In this document: positions 14,507-22,542 of the stretch, piece by piece
Numbering within the stretch: the first letter of the stretch is position 1
Layout: each line of letters begins with the position of its first letter
Assembly: GCF_000813125.1 (NCBI RefSeq)
Contig: NZ_BASE01000136.1
Span: 1-57,602, forward strand
Length of the DNA stretch: 57,602 nt
Direction: 5' to 3'
Source: Mesobacillus selenatarsenatis SF-1
Lineage (GTDB): Bacteria; Bacillota; Bacilli; Bacillales; Cytobacillaceae
The notes under the pieces: model-generated
The model's input: the letters and a program-made list of their open reading frames with translations, nothing else
Database searches by the model: none
Told to the model about the DNA's origin: nothing
Position numbers and translations under genes: made by a program

Positions 14507-15737
14507 GGAGAAGCAGCGGATGGCCGTCATGACCGCCCCAGCTGATTTCGAAAATAGATTGCGAACCGCTCTTGACGCAACACCTGCAAGGAAGACCAAG
14601 CGCAGGAATCCTTTCATTATGATGGCTGCTGTTAGCGTTCTATGCTTTTTGCTGATTAGTTATAATTACAATGCCTTTGCCTACTATGGGAAAAAGATTT
14701 TTGGTTTTGAGGAGATAATGACGGGGACGATGAAGGATTTGAATGATAAAGGCATGGGCCAGATCATTGATAAAAAGACGACATTGTCTGATGGAACAGT
14801 GCTGACGATAGACGGAATCATGACGGATGCCAATCAATTGGTTATGTATTATACGCTTTCCAATCCTAAGGGTGTGGGTGAATTGTGGGGGGACGTCTTT
14901 AATCCTGATAAAATAACGGGTTTCTTTACTAATGCCCGGGCAGGAGGTGGCATGGCAAAAGTAAATGATTCCGGTACAGAAATAAAGGGGACGACTTATT
15001 TTGATCCAGTCAGTCCATTTTCAAAAAAATTGACATTGCACTTTTGGCAAGGTATTAAAAATGGGGAGGGGAGCATCACGTTTCCTTATGATCCAAACAA
15101 AGCCATGCAGACCCAGATAAAACAGTCGATCAAAGAAAAGGTAAAGGTTGATAAGGGGACGATCACTTTCAAGACAATTACAGCGACTCCTACTTCAACA
15201 GTAATAGAAGGAAAAATGGACGTGGACAATTTCGATAGAATTCATTTCGGCTTTGAAGGAGTCAAGTTAATAGCTAATGGTAAGTCCATTGACAACCTGG
15301 GTTCTGGTGTATCCGGTAGTAAGTTTGATTTGCGATTTGATGGCCTGCCCCAAGAACTGTATTCTCTTGAATTAGCTTTTAATGAGTTTGTGGGATATCA
15401 AAAACTAGCGGAACAGATTCCGCTTAATGATGATACGCACCATGACCTCGAAGGAAAGGATCTTTGGGTTAAAAAAGTTACTACTACTGAGCGAGGAGTC
15501 GAAATCACGATTGAGACAGACGAGAATCTATTGCTTGACGGTGTTTCTATTCAAAGTGATGACAAAGTGACTGCTTTAAAAACAACAATAGGCCAAAGAT
15601 TGGACAAAAAGACAGATAGATTTACAAGCGAGCGGACGATGGTCTTTGATACCAATTCTATGCCGGAATATTTGTTGATCAAGGGTATTCATTATGTGAA
15701 AAAGTACAATCAAAAGATTGAGATTCCGGTTGATTAA
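14478..15737 (+). CDS. DUF4179 anti-sigma factor
   Basis: 419 residues from ATG 14478 (GGAGGTG 7 nt upstream). A cytoplasmic N-terminus of about 45 residues is followed by one membrane helix (FIMMAAVSVLCFLLI) and a large extracytoplasmic DUF4179/DUF5643-type domain beginning YGKKIFGFEEIMTGTM. In these proteins the short N-terminal part binds the sigma factor encoded upstream and the outer domain senses envelope stress. Overlaps the sigma gene. Followed by a strong terminator. Confidence 0.85.
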   Translation: MKEIEERLNEEKQRMAVMTAPADFENRLRTALDATPARKTKRRNPFIMMAAVSVLCFLLISYNYNAFAYYGKKIFGFEEIMTGTMKDLNDKGMGQIIDKKTTLSDGTVLTIDGIMTDANQLVMYYTLSNPKGVGELWGDVFNPDKITGFFTNARAGGGMAKVNDSGTEIKGTTYFDPVSPFSKKLTLHFWQGIKNGEGSITFPYDPNKAMQTQIKQSIKEKVKVDKGTITFKTITATPTSTVIEGKMDVDNFDRIHFGFEGVKLIANGKSIDNLGSGVSGSKFDLRFDGLPQELYSLELAFNEFVGYQKLAEQIPLNDDTHHDLEGKDLWVKKVTTTERGVEITIETDENLLLDGVSIQSDDKVTALKTTIGQRLDKKTDRFTSERTMVFDTNSMPEYLLIKGIHYVKKYNQKIEIPVD

Positions 15738-15765
15738 TTAGGAAATAAATCGGAGTAAAACCAAG

Positions 15766-15793
15766 GCATTGTTAATTCAACAATGCTTTTTTT
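15766..15793 (+). terminator. Terminator of the sigma/anti-sigma operon
   Basis: Perfect 8-bp stem GCATTGTT/AACAATGC followed by seven T. Confidence 0.88.
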
Positions 15794-15871
15794 ATGCTGA
15801 TTTTTCATTTTCAATACCCTCTTTGACGACATATTAGAAGCAAAGTGAAAGTGACGGTGTTTAAAAAATCA

Positions 15872-16116
15872 TTGACACTCTCAAGCTATAGGAGTAATTT
15901 ATATTTATCAATTTTAATAAAGACCTTTTTGCTGAATCTTTTGAGCGGGGGAACCAATTTTGATAAAGCTACTTTATCTTGGGGTGAATTTTAGCGAATG
16001 AAGCTAAAAAGGGATACTCTCATTCCCTAATCCGACAGCTAACTCCGTAAGCCGTGAAGAGAGAAGGGTTGATGATATTTACATTGACCATTCTTATTAG
16101 GGATGGTCTTTTTGTG
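15872..16116 (+). promoter_or_regulatory. Promoter, c-di-AMP (ydaO-yuaA) riboswitch and terminator
   Basis: TTGACA (15872-15877), 17-bp spacer, TAATTT (15895-15900). The leader (about 15925-16072) shows the ydaO signature: GAGCGGGGGAACCAA, CTTGGGGTGAATTTTAGCG, AGGGATACTCTCATTCCCT, CCGACAGCTAACTCCGTAAG and GTGAAGAGAG. It ends in the terminator GACCAT/ATGGTC (16086-16108) with TTTTTGTG. In this class c-di-AMP binding favours termination, so high c-di-AMP (high potassium) switches the potassium transporter gene off. Confidence 0.93.
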
Positions 16117-16156
16117 TTTAATGAAACTAATCTGACAGAGTAAGAAGGGGTATATC

Positions 16157-17506
16157 TTGGCGAAAATTTTTAAAAGGAACTGGTTGAAACCTGCGCAAAT
16201 CATTGTATTTTTTTATGTCATTGCTGTATTGATCTCGGCGTCGCTCCTCAGTCTCCCGATTGCGCTCAAACCTGGGGTGAGTTGGACATTTATAGATGTT
16301 TTGTTTACCGCAGTCAGTGCGGTCAGTGTGACAGGCCTAACGGTGGTATCGACTCCAGATACCTTTAGTACACCGGGCATTTTCATTTTAATGTTCATCC
16401 TCCAGTTTGGCGGAATCGGCATCATGACGCTTGGTACGTTTTTCTGGATGTTGATGCGAAGGAAAATCGGCCTTAAAGATCGACAGTTAATCATGACTGA
16501 CCAAAATCAATCTCAAATGTCTGGCCTGGTCAAGCTAATGAGACAAATTTTAGCCATCATCCTTTTGATCGAGGTGGTTGGGGCTCTCATATTAGGAACG
16601 TATTTTCTTGGCTATTTCCCGACATGGCAAGAAGCTTATCTGCAAGGTTTATTTGCGGCGGTCAGTGCAACGACGAACGCTGGTTTTGATATTACGGGGA
16701 GTTCGTTGATTCCTTTTGCGCATGATTATTTCGTGCAATCCGTGAACATTATCCTATTAACCTTAGGAGCTATTGGTTTCCCTGTATTAGTGGAAGTGAA
16801 GGAATTCTTTTTGAACCGGAAAAAACACAATCGATCACATTTTTCCTTATATACAAAGCTGACTACCTTAACATTCTTTGCGCTTATGTTTTTCGGTACA
16901 TTTGCCATCCTGCTGTTTGAATATAATCATTTTTTTAAAAGCTACAATTGGCATGAGTCGTTCTTTTATGCCTGGTTCCAATCTTCTTCCACTAGAAATG
17001 GCGGGCTTGCTACGATGAATGTGAGTGATTTCTCTAATCCAACCCTACTGCTTCTTTGCTTTTTAATGTTTATCGGAGCATCCCCAAGTTCCGTTGGCGG
17101 AGGGATAAGGACGACTACTTTTGCGGTGGTCATATTGCTGATCATCAATTTCGCAAAAGGGCATAATGCGATTAAAGTGTTTGGGCGTGAGCTGCATGAG
17201 GAAGATATCCGGAAATCTGTAGTGGTTAGTTTTTTAGCAATGTTGCTCTGTTTCGCGGCGGTGGTCATATTGAATGCAACAGAAAACTTCACGATGATGG
17301 AAATCATGTTCGAAGTAAGTTCAGCATTTGGGACGACTGGCTTGTCCATGGGGATAACTCCCGAACTTAGCACAGCAGGGAAGATTGTCATTATATCCTT
17401 GATGTTCATAGGTAGAATAGGAATTCTATCTTTTATCTTCTTGTTCAACCGCGGAAAATTAGAACCAAAATGCCATTACCCGAAAGAAAGATTGATTGTT
17501 GGATAG
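16157..17506 (+). CDS. ktrB: KtrB-type potassium transporter subunit
   Basis: 449 residues of the TrkH/KtrB fold, the membrane subunit that moves K+ with Na+. Four pore loops with the selectivity glycines are visible: AVSVTGLTVV, SATTNAGFDITG, SSSTRNGGLATM and SSAFGTTGLSMG. The stretch FIGASPSSVGGGIRTTTFAV is characteristic of the B. subtilis YubG (KtrB) type. TTG start with AAGGGG upstream. A c-di-AMP riboswitch lies directly upstream. No ktrA/ktrC regulatory gene is present in the window, so its RCK partner must be encoded elsewhere. Confidence 0.9.
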   Translation: MAKIFKRNWLKPAQIIVFFYVIAVLISASLLSLPIALKPGVSWTFIDVLFTAVSAVSVTGLTVVSTPDTFSTPGIFILMFILQFGGIGIMTLGTFFWMLMRRKIGLKDRQLIMTDQNQSQMSGLVKLMRQILAIILLIEVVGALILGTYFLGYFPTWQEAYLQGLFAAVSATTNAGFDITGSSLIPFAHDYFVQSVNIILLTLGAIGFPVLVEVKEFFLNRKKHNRSHFSLYTKLTTLTFFALMFFGTFAILLFEYNHFFKSYNWHESFFYAWFQSSSTRNGGLATMNVSDFSNPTLLLLCFLMFIGASPSSVGGGIRTTTFAVVILLIINFAKGHNAIKVFGRELHEEDIRKSVVVSFLAMLLCFAAVVILNATENFTMMEIMFEVSSAFGTTGLSMGITPELSTAGKIVIISLMFIGRIGILSFIFLFNRGKLEPKCHYPKERLIVG

Positions 17507-17512
17507 GATCTC

Positions 17513-17553
17513 TGGGAAGCAGAGGGGATGTTTTAGCCCCATGCTTCCTTTTT
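17513..17553 (+). terminator. Terminator of ktrB
   Basis: GGAAGCAgaGGGG pairs with CCCCaTGCTTCC and is followed by TTTTTT. Confidence 0.85.
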
Positions 17554-17649
17554 TCATATCTCTTTTAAAAAGAAGCACAAGGTACGTCCCTGTGATTCGC
17601 ACCGTTACTACCATAGATGGCGGCTGGACTGCTGCGTTTTAGAAATAAA

Positions 17650-17689
17650 GATGGCTCCTCTTGATGAATGAGGAGACATCTTTTTATTG
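17650..17689 (+). terminator. Terminator-like hairpin without an obvious gene
   Basis: AAGATGgCTCCTC pairs with GAGGAGaCATCTT, followed by TTTATT. No gene precedes it in the 140 bases since the ktrB terminator; it may be a remnant of a lost gene. Confidence 0.55.
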
Positions 17690-17798
17690 GTTAGACAGTT
17701 GCTGCTATTTAGAGCACGTTTTCAAGTGAACTCCAGTCTATCTTTTTCGTGAGATAAAAAGGGAAATTATGTTAAAGTTAAATCAAGGAGTGATGGAT

Positions 17799-18173
17799 AT
17801 GAAGAATATTATTACACTATCTACTATAGAAAAAAAGATGAAGGAAGAAGAATTTGATAGCGAGTTTATCAATGTTCTTATTGATGTTTTTCAAAAGCAT
17901 AATCCGAAGATAAATGAAGAAGACTTCCACACACGTATGTACAAACTGCATTATAGCCTGCCTTCAGAGTTCCATGATGAAGAGACTTGCATCATGGTTT
18001 ATCAACAGTCTCAAGCGTGGATTGAAAACGAGGTGATCAAGCTTGAAAACGAAACAAGGTTATCCTGGGATGCTCAGACGGAAGATTTGCAAGGATTAGA
18101 TGAGAGGGTTCGAAAGACACAATTAGTGATAAGACACCGGCTCTCAGAAATCGTGTATGATTTAGTGGATTAA
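17799..18173 (+). CDS. Hypothetical soluble protein, 124 aa
   Basis: Chosen start is ATG 17799, 8 nt after AAGGAG; the longer frame from 17769 lacks an RBS. The protein is acidic and helix-rich with the pattern IEKKMKEEEFDSEFINVLID and ends VRKTQLVIRHRLSEIVYDLVD. No family recognised. Followed by the hairpin CCCAAAGCTC/GAGCTTTTTTG (about 18197-18229). Confidence 0.7.
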   Translation: MKNIITLSTIEKKMKEEEFDSEFINVLIDVFQKHNPKINEEDFHTRMYKLHYSLPSEFHDEETCIMVYQQSQAWIENEVIKLENETRLSWDAQTEDLQGLDERVRKTQLVIRHRLSEIVYDLVD

Positions 18174-18285
18174 CAGTTGATACGATGTATGAACCTTCCC
18201 AAAGCTCAGAGGAAAATTTGAGCTTTTTTGTTGTTAACATCATGTGAATTCTTGTTTTCCATGTTTCTGCCACGTTGTGATTACA

Positions 18286-18507
18286 CCCAATAGTAAGCCG
18301 CCAAACGGAGTGACTTTAACAGATCAGGAAGCGGCGGATCTCGCAGCCTATATCTTGTCCCATGAGCGCTCAGTATGGGGAGGACATGAAACAGACTGGC
18401 CAAAAGGCGGCCGCCCAACTGATATCATTACAAAAGACCGTCGTGAAAAAATCCGCGAAGGAACATTTGATTGGTCGGAGATTGATAATGTTGTACAGCC
18501 TGATTAA
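18286..18507 (+). pseudogene. C-terminal remnant of a c-type cytochrome
   Basis: Only the last 70 or so residues are recognisable: GVTLTDQEAADLAAYILSHE, then HETDWPKGGRPTDIITKDRRE. This is the end of cytochrome c proteins of the thiosulfate dehydrogenase/TsdA type, where T-x-x-E-x-x-D-x-A-x-Y-I is the final haem-domain helix and DWPKGG follows. There is no CxxCH haem motif, no signal peptide and no RBS upstream, so the 5' part has been lost. It lies next to the iteron array. Confidence 0.65.
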
Positions 18508-18639
18508 GCAGTAAGTGTGGGACATGGGGAGTCTCATGTCCCTTAATTGATGGGTCAGAAGAACGGTCTCTCTCGAATCATTATAAATATTAGTTCATAG
18601 TCGCTAATTCATTACGTCTGGTCCTCAATCCTAGGCAAT

Positions 18640-18900
18640 TTCGATTTTTTAACGTATTTTTTGATAAAAATTCGTCAGGCAACGTAATTTTACTTAAAAT
18701 GAGCGGTTTTGATTATGGATTTTAACCGAAATCTACCCGCCTTCTTTATTTATTGGCGAAAATCTATTTATATTGGCGATTTTCAAGATTTATTGGCGAT
18801 AATTTGATTTTATTGGCGATAATGAGCTGGTTATTGGCGAAAATCAATTTTTATTGGCGACTTGGAAATTTTCGCTGATTTTTTCCAGTTCAGATAGACA
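18640..18900. repeat. Six-copy TATTGGCGA iteron array, copy 1
   Basis: TATTGGCGA begins at 18751, 18771, 18791, 18811, 18832 and 18852, spacing 20-20-20-21-20. Flanks are also shared with the copy at 26220-26630: upstream TTCGTCAGGCAACGTA-like and GGTTTTGATTATGGATTTT-like sequence; downstream CTTGGAAATTTTCG and GATTTTTTCCAGTTC. The array fills the otherwise gene-free stretch 18508-18954. Confidence 0.85.
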
Positions 18901-18954
18901 TGGAACTTCCAGTGCTACTATCCGTATATTTAACAAGGGATAGGAGGATGGAGA

Positions 18955-19218
18955 ATGAAAAAAGTATTTGAAACTACATACAGAGGCCATCATATTATTG
19001 TGGAGAATACCTGGTTTAATGGGGAAAAGCTATTTGTAGACGGCAAATTACAAGATCAGAATCTTGGGTTTGCCTTTGATCGAGCCACTTTGAGAGGCGT
19101 AATCACAAATAATGAAGGTGCACACCAGAATATCAAGGTGAGTCTCGGCGGTGCGATAACGGTAGAGTGCAGAATCTTTATAGACAATGAATTGATCTAT
19201 CCTGATCACGAGGTTTGA
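18955..19218 (+). CDS. Hypothetical protein, 87 aa
   Basis: ATG 18955 follows GGATAGGAGGATGGAGA. A small beta-rich protein: YRGHHIIVENTWFNGEKLFV, GKLQDQNLGFAFDRATLRGV, then VSLGGAITVECRIFIDNE. Looks like a conserved domain with repeated short strands, but I do not recognise the family. Single gene followed by a strong terminator. Confidence 0.75.
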   Translation: MKKVFETTYRGHHIIVENTWFNGEKLFVDGKLQDQNLGFAFDRATLRGVITNNEGAHQNIKVSLGGAITVECRIFIDNELIYPDHEV

Positions 19219-19228
19219 TAGTAAACAA

Positions 19229-19258
19229 AAGGAGTTCAAATAGTTGAGCTCCTTTTTT
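19229..19258 (+). terminator. Terminator
   Basis: AAAAGGAG pairs with CTCCTTTT across a loop of about 13 nt, followed by a T-run. It can also serve the convergent HAAS gene. Confidence 0.75.
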
Positions 19259-19263
19259 AGACT

Positions 19264-20031
19264 TTAAATCTTTTTTTGATCTTTCTTGCTCTGAAAAATA
19301 AAGATGGCGATTGCTACAGCTGATGCAAGCAAAAAGGCCAGGATGGTGATCGTGATGTACAGCGGGTCATTGTTTGCCTCTTCTGGTACGAATCTTGTTG
19401 CAATAGGGCCCATGGAGAGAAATAAAGGAATCAGTACGGTGAACCAGGTTTTGGTGTAGAGAGCAGCACCAATGAAAATGACGGCACATAGGACAATGAT
19501 CAGGTTGTTTTGCGCTGGTGTTGCTACGAAAACGACTTCGAATTCCTGTGATTTGTACCAAAACATGAATGCTATCATTAATCCGGTTACAGCCAGAAAG
19601 GTTACGGTAAATAAAACATAATTCCATTTAGATTGAAAGAATTTCGGCATTACTTTGAATAAGAATAAGCCGTATACCAGGATGCTAATGGAGCTGATGA
19701 CAAGCGCAAACCATATGGTCCCCTGGGATACAGAAAAAGTTCCTTCAATTGCAGGGCCGATGCTCAGGTAAGCTGTCAGCAGCAGAATCATCAGTGGAAC
19801 CAAACCTGCCAGCTGGCGATAATCGGTCTTCATGGATTCCCCGATGCTTTTCATATAATTTTTCGGGCTGTCCCCGATGATATGGCTGACATCTTTGCCA
19901 GCCGCTTCCGCCTCTGTCAAATGGTCCTCAAGCTCTTCGGTAATTTCATTGATTTCCTGGTCGTTTTTCCCTTTTGAGATCAAGTACATACGCAGTTCCA
20001 CTAAAAACTGTTCCGCTCGTTTTGATACCAT
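19264..20031 (-). CDS. HAAS-domain membrane protein (PadR partner)
   Basis: 255 residues. The N-terminal HAAS/DUF1700-like domain (about 1-75) shows FLVELRMYLISKGKNDQEIN, EITEELEDHLTEAEAAGKD and GDSPKNYMKSIGESM. It is followed by about six membrane helices and a basic end QSKKDQKKI. HAAS proteins are encoded directly after PadR regulators and probably pass a membrane signal. Here a MITE-like insertion separates the two genes by 178 bases instead of the usual overlap. A similar pair lies at 37156-38509. Confidence 0.85.
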   Translation of the reverse strand: MVSKRAEQFLVELRMYLISKGKNDQEINEITEELEDHLTEAEAAGKDVSHIIGDSPKNYMKSIGESMKTDYRQLAGLVPLMILLLTAYLSIGPAIEGTFSVSQGTIWFALVISSISILVYGLFLFKVMPKFFQSKWNYVLFTVTFLAVTGLMIAFMFWYKSQEFEVVFVATPAQNNLIIVLCAVIFIGAALYTKTWFTVLIPLFLSMGPIATRFVPEEANNDPLYITITILAFLLASAVAIAIFIFQSKKDQKKI

Positions 20032-20055
20032 CCTGTCAGTTCCCCCTTTTATTTA

Positions 20056-20155
20056 GGCTCTTTTCTCAAACTTTGTTGCTATTGACTACAATATAGAAGT
20101 GAATGAACTATGCTTCTTGGCTAAGTAGACTCCTGTTATGAGAAAAGAGCATGCC
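20056..20155. mobile_element. MITE-like insertion between padR and HAAS genes
   Basis: Perfect 12-bp terminal inverted repeats GCTCTTTTCTCA (20057-20068) and TGAGAAAAGAGC (20139-20150), with GGC/GCC just outside, enclose about 70 bp without coding capacity. It lies exactly where a PadR gene and its HAAS partner normally touch. No second copy was seen in the window and target duplications are not obvious. Confidence 0.55.
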
Positions 20156-20209
20156 AACTTATACCGACCTACAAAATAGCTTTATTGAACTTTAAATTCG
20201 GCTTTAGAT

Positions 20210-20554
20210 TTAACAACAATCATTACGAAAACAGCCTTTATTTAAAACATTGTTCACCGAGGAGCTCAGCTGCGTCCATCGGATGATGAATTGTTCCAAT
20301 TCCTGCTCGCCTTTTTCCGTCAATGAATAATATTTCCGTTTCGGTCCGGCAGTGGATTTCCTTAAGGTTGTGCTTACCAGACCCTCTTTCTGCATCCGCA
20401 GCAGCAGAGGGTAAATTGTTCCTTCGCTAAAAGAGTGAAAGCCGTAAGACTCTAATTTAGCAGCCAACTCATACCCATAAATTTCGCCCTCTTTGATGAT
20501 GGACAAAAGGCATCCATCAAGTATCCCTTTAAGCATTTGCGTCGTATCAGCCAT
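20210..20554 (-). CDS. PadR family transcriptional regulator
   Basis: 114 residues from the ATG at 20554 (AAGGAG about 10 nt upstream). Winged helix signature: LDGCLLSIIKEGEIYGYELA, SEGTIYPLLLRMQKEGLVST, GPKRKYYSLTEKGEQELEQF. PadR proteins repress their own operon. The last residues (NKGCFRNDCC) differ from the usual ending that runs into the partner gene, possibly rewritten by the adjacent insertion. Three copies of CTTGTAATGCAAG lie upstream as probable operators. Confidence 0.9.
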   Translation of the reverse strand: MADTTQMLKGILDGCLLSIIKEGEIYGYELAAKLESYGFHSFSEGTIYPLLLRMQKEGLVSTTLRKSTAGPKRKYYSLTEKGEQELEQFIIRWTQLSSSVNNVLNKGCFRNDCC

Positions 20555-20575
20555 GGAATGGGCTCCTTTCAGTAG

Positions 20576-20665
20576 CTTGTAATGCAAGGTATTTGATGTG
20601 ATGAGCAGTACCTTGCATTACAAGATATATCTTCACTATACAATACGCTATCTTGTAATGCAAGG
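20576..20665 (-). promoter_or_regulatory. PadR promoter with three operator copies
   Basis: CTTGTAATGCAAGG occurs at 20576-20591 (as CTTGTAATGCAAGGTA), inverted at 20609-20624 (TACCTTGCATTACAAG) and again at 20652-20665. On the minus strand TTGCAT, 17-bp spacer and TATAGT form a promoter. One operator overlaps its -35 and two lie downstream of the start, separated by 17 bp. Confidence 0.75.
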
Positions 20666-20677
20666 GTTAAGGAAGAA

Positions 20678-20724
20678 ATCCGAAAGACGCCTCATACTGG
20701 AAAGGCGTCTTTCGGATTATTTTT
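20678..20724. terminator. Bidirectional terminator
   Basis: ATCCGAAAGACGCCT pairs perfectly with AGGCGTCTTTCGGAT. The right arm runs into the stop codon region of the oxidoreductase gene, and TTTTTT follows on the plus strand. Confidence 0.8.
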
Positions 20725-21943
20725 TCGCAACTAGCGGCCTGTCGTTTAAATACAGCTCTAGGTCGGGACTGTTCCCGGTTCTGATTTCTTCAGCGATGAT
20801 TTTCGAGAGCATCTGGCTGTAGACGGTGCCATTGTCGCCGAAGCCCATGAGGAAGTAGCTGTTTGGATATTCTTCATACTTCCCGATGATCGGGAGGCCG
20901 TCCGTCGTCCCGCCGTAAAATGCAGTTAAATAATATTCAGGTTCCACCTGGATGGAAGGGAACATCTTGTTGAATTCTTCAATCAGTTTGTCGCGTTTAT
21001 GGACGAGCTTGCTGTCCCGGTCTTCAGGATAGGGAGTGTTGTCATCAAGGCCGCCTATGATGATCCGGTTATCAGCGGTCGTCCGCATATATAGATAGGG
21101 CCTTGCCGTTTCCCATAAAAGCGTCTGGTTGTACCAGAACGTCAGGTCAGCAACAGGCTTTGTCGTGACGGTATACGTACTTACGAAAGAAACCTGTTTT
21201 TCTTTTTTTAAGTCGATTCCCTCATAGCCACATGCAAATATGACTTTGCCTGCGGAAATGGATAGGCCGCCTTTGGCGGAAAGAATCACCCGCCCTGTTT
21301 GCGGATCAACATGGTGTCCATTCATCTCGGTGTTTTCGAAGATTTGTACGCCTTTTTTAGCGGCGTAGTCTATCAACGCATGGGTGAACTTGAATGGGTT
21401 CATCTCGCCATCACCATAGGAATAGATGGCGGCTTCGCGGCTGAACGGATACTTCTCCTCGATTTTTTCTTTGCTGAGAAAGTCTACCTTCAGGCCTTGC
21501 TCTTTTAAAAAGTCGTATTCTTTTCTCAGCGATTCAACATCTTCACTGCAGCTTGCAGAATATAGGGAGTCTCTTCGTTGGAATTCGCAGTTGAGGTCAA
21601 CCGTTCTGCATGCTGCTTCTATTTCATTGATGGCTTCCTGCAAGAGTTCCAAATGCATTGAAATATACATTTTTCCAAAGGTGTTAACCAGGTTAGTGAA
21701 CATCTTCTCCCCTGAATACTGTATGAGTGCCGTATTCGAACTTGTGCTGCCGCTGCCAATCTTCCCTTTTTCAATGACTGCCACTTTCAATCCAGAATCC
21801 GCAAGGTAGTAAGCACACTGCGCACCTGAACTACCTCCTCCAACGATTAGGACATCGCATTCCAAATTCACTTCCAGTTGTGGATAGGAGGGGGGAGAAG
21901 GGAAAGTGGCGGGCCAATAATATGTACCAGACATTATATTCAT
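20717..21943 (-). CDS. FAD-dependent oxidoreductase (DadA/glycine oxidase type)
   Basis: 408 residues from the ATG at 21943 (AGGGGG upstream). The N-terminal Rossmann motif is CDVLIVGGGSSGAQCAYYLA with the acidic residue at VAVIEKGK. A GSGSTSSNTALIQYSGE stretch follows, as in the DAO fold, and the FAD-binding end is YYLTAFYGGTTDGLPIIGKY and FGDNGTVYSQM. These enzymes oxidise amines or D-amino acids with FAD; substrate unknown. Members fused to or near Rieske domains exist, but none is present here. Single gene. Confidence 0.85.
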   Translation of the reverse strand: MNIMSGTYYWPATFPSPPSYPQLEVNLECDVLIVGGGSSGAQCAYYLADSGLKVAVIEKGKIGSGSTSSNTALIQYSGEKMFTNLVNTFGKMYISMHLELLQEAINEIEAACRTVDLNCEFQRRDSLYSASCSEDVESLRKEYDFLKEQGLKVDFLSKEKIEEKYPFSREAAIYSYGDGEMNPFKFTHALIDYAAKKGVQIFENTEMNGHHVDPQTGRVILSAKGGLSISAGKVIFACGYEGIDLKKEKQVSFVSTYTVTTKPVADLTFWYNQTLLWETARPYLYMRTTADNRIIIGGLDDNTPYPEDRDSKLVHKRDKLIEEFNKMFPSIQVEPEYYLTAFYGGTTDGLPIIGKYEEYPNSYFLMGFGDNGTVYSQMLSKIIAEEIRTGNSPDLELYLNDRPLVAKK

Positions 21944-22214
21944 GTGTTTCCCCCTGCTCATAGAGATATCGATAGTATTTCCACGATAAGCTATGACATT
22001 CATTCAAGGTATCCACCAATGAACGGCCTGGTACTGCAGAATCACCTATACCATGGTGTAAAAGCAGACAGGATTATATGATAAGCCACTCCGCTTTAAG
22101 ATGCCGATTCTTTTTATGACAATGAAAGTGGTGTGTTTTTTTAGGGAATAGCCGTATAGTTCCTATGTCTCTGTCTACCATTTTGTGGTATCGTTGAAGT
22201 TAGAGGTGGTTGTC

Positions 22215-22418
22215 TTGAATAAAAAATTAGCCTTAAGCTTTTTTATAGTGATCACACTAACAGCTTGTAATCAGACTGAATCGTATACCCACTGGACAGA
22301 CAGTACGGATAACCAAACCCAGCGTCTGGATGAAGCGGGGATAAAATATGAAATCAGAGAAGGCGAAATCTGGGTCCGCGAGAAGGATTTGAAGAAAGCA
22401 GTGGCCTGCTGCTCTTAA
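22215..22418 (+). CDS. Small lipoprotein, 67 aa
   Basis: TTG 22215 lies 5 bases after GAGGTGG. The signal peptide NKKLALSFFIVITLTAC has a clear lipobox (L-T-A-C), so the mature protein is lipid-anchored at the outer membrane face. The rest is IKYEIREGEIWVREKDLKKA ending in a vicinal pair CCS. The C-terminal pair of cysteines is unusual. No family recognised. Confidence 0.75.
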   Translation: MNKKLALSFFIVITLTACNQTESYTHWTDSTDNQTQRLDEAGIKYEIREGEIWVREKDLKKAVACCS

Positions 22419-22542
22419 TGTGTTTGTCTGGTAAGAAATAACTGATTATTCTTATAGTTTAGATGACTCTGGTGTCGCAGAAATAGAGCGGTTGGAAGTC
22501 TGGGCGTTGGGTGAACGGCCCTTTGTCCAAGGGGGGAAGTCA

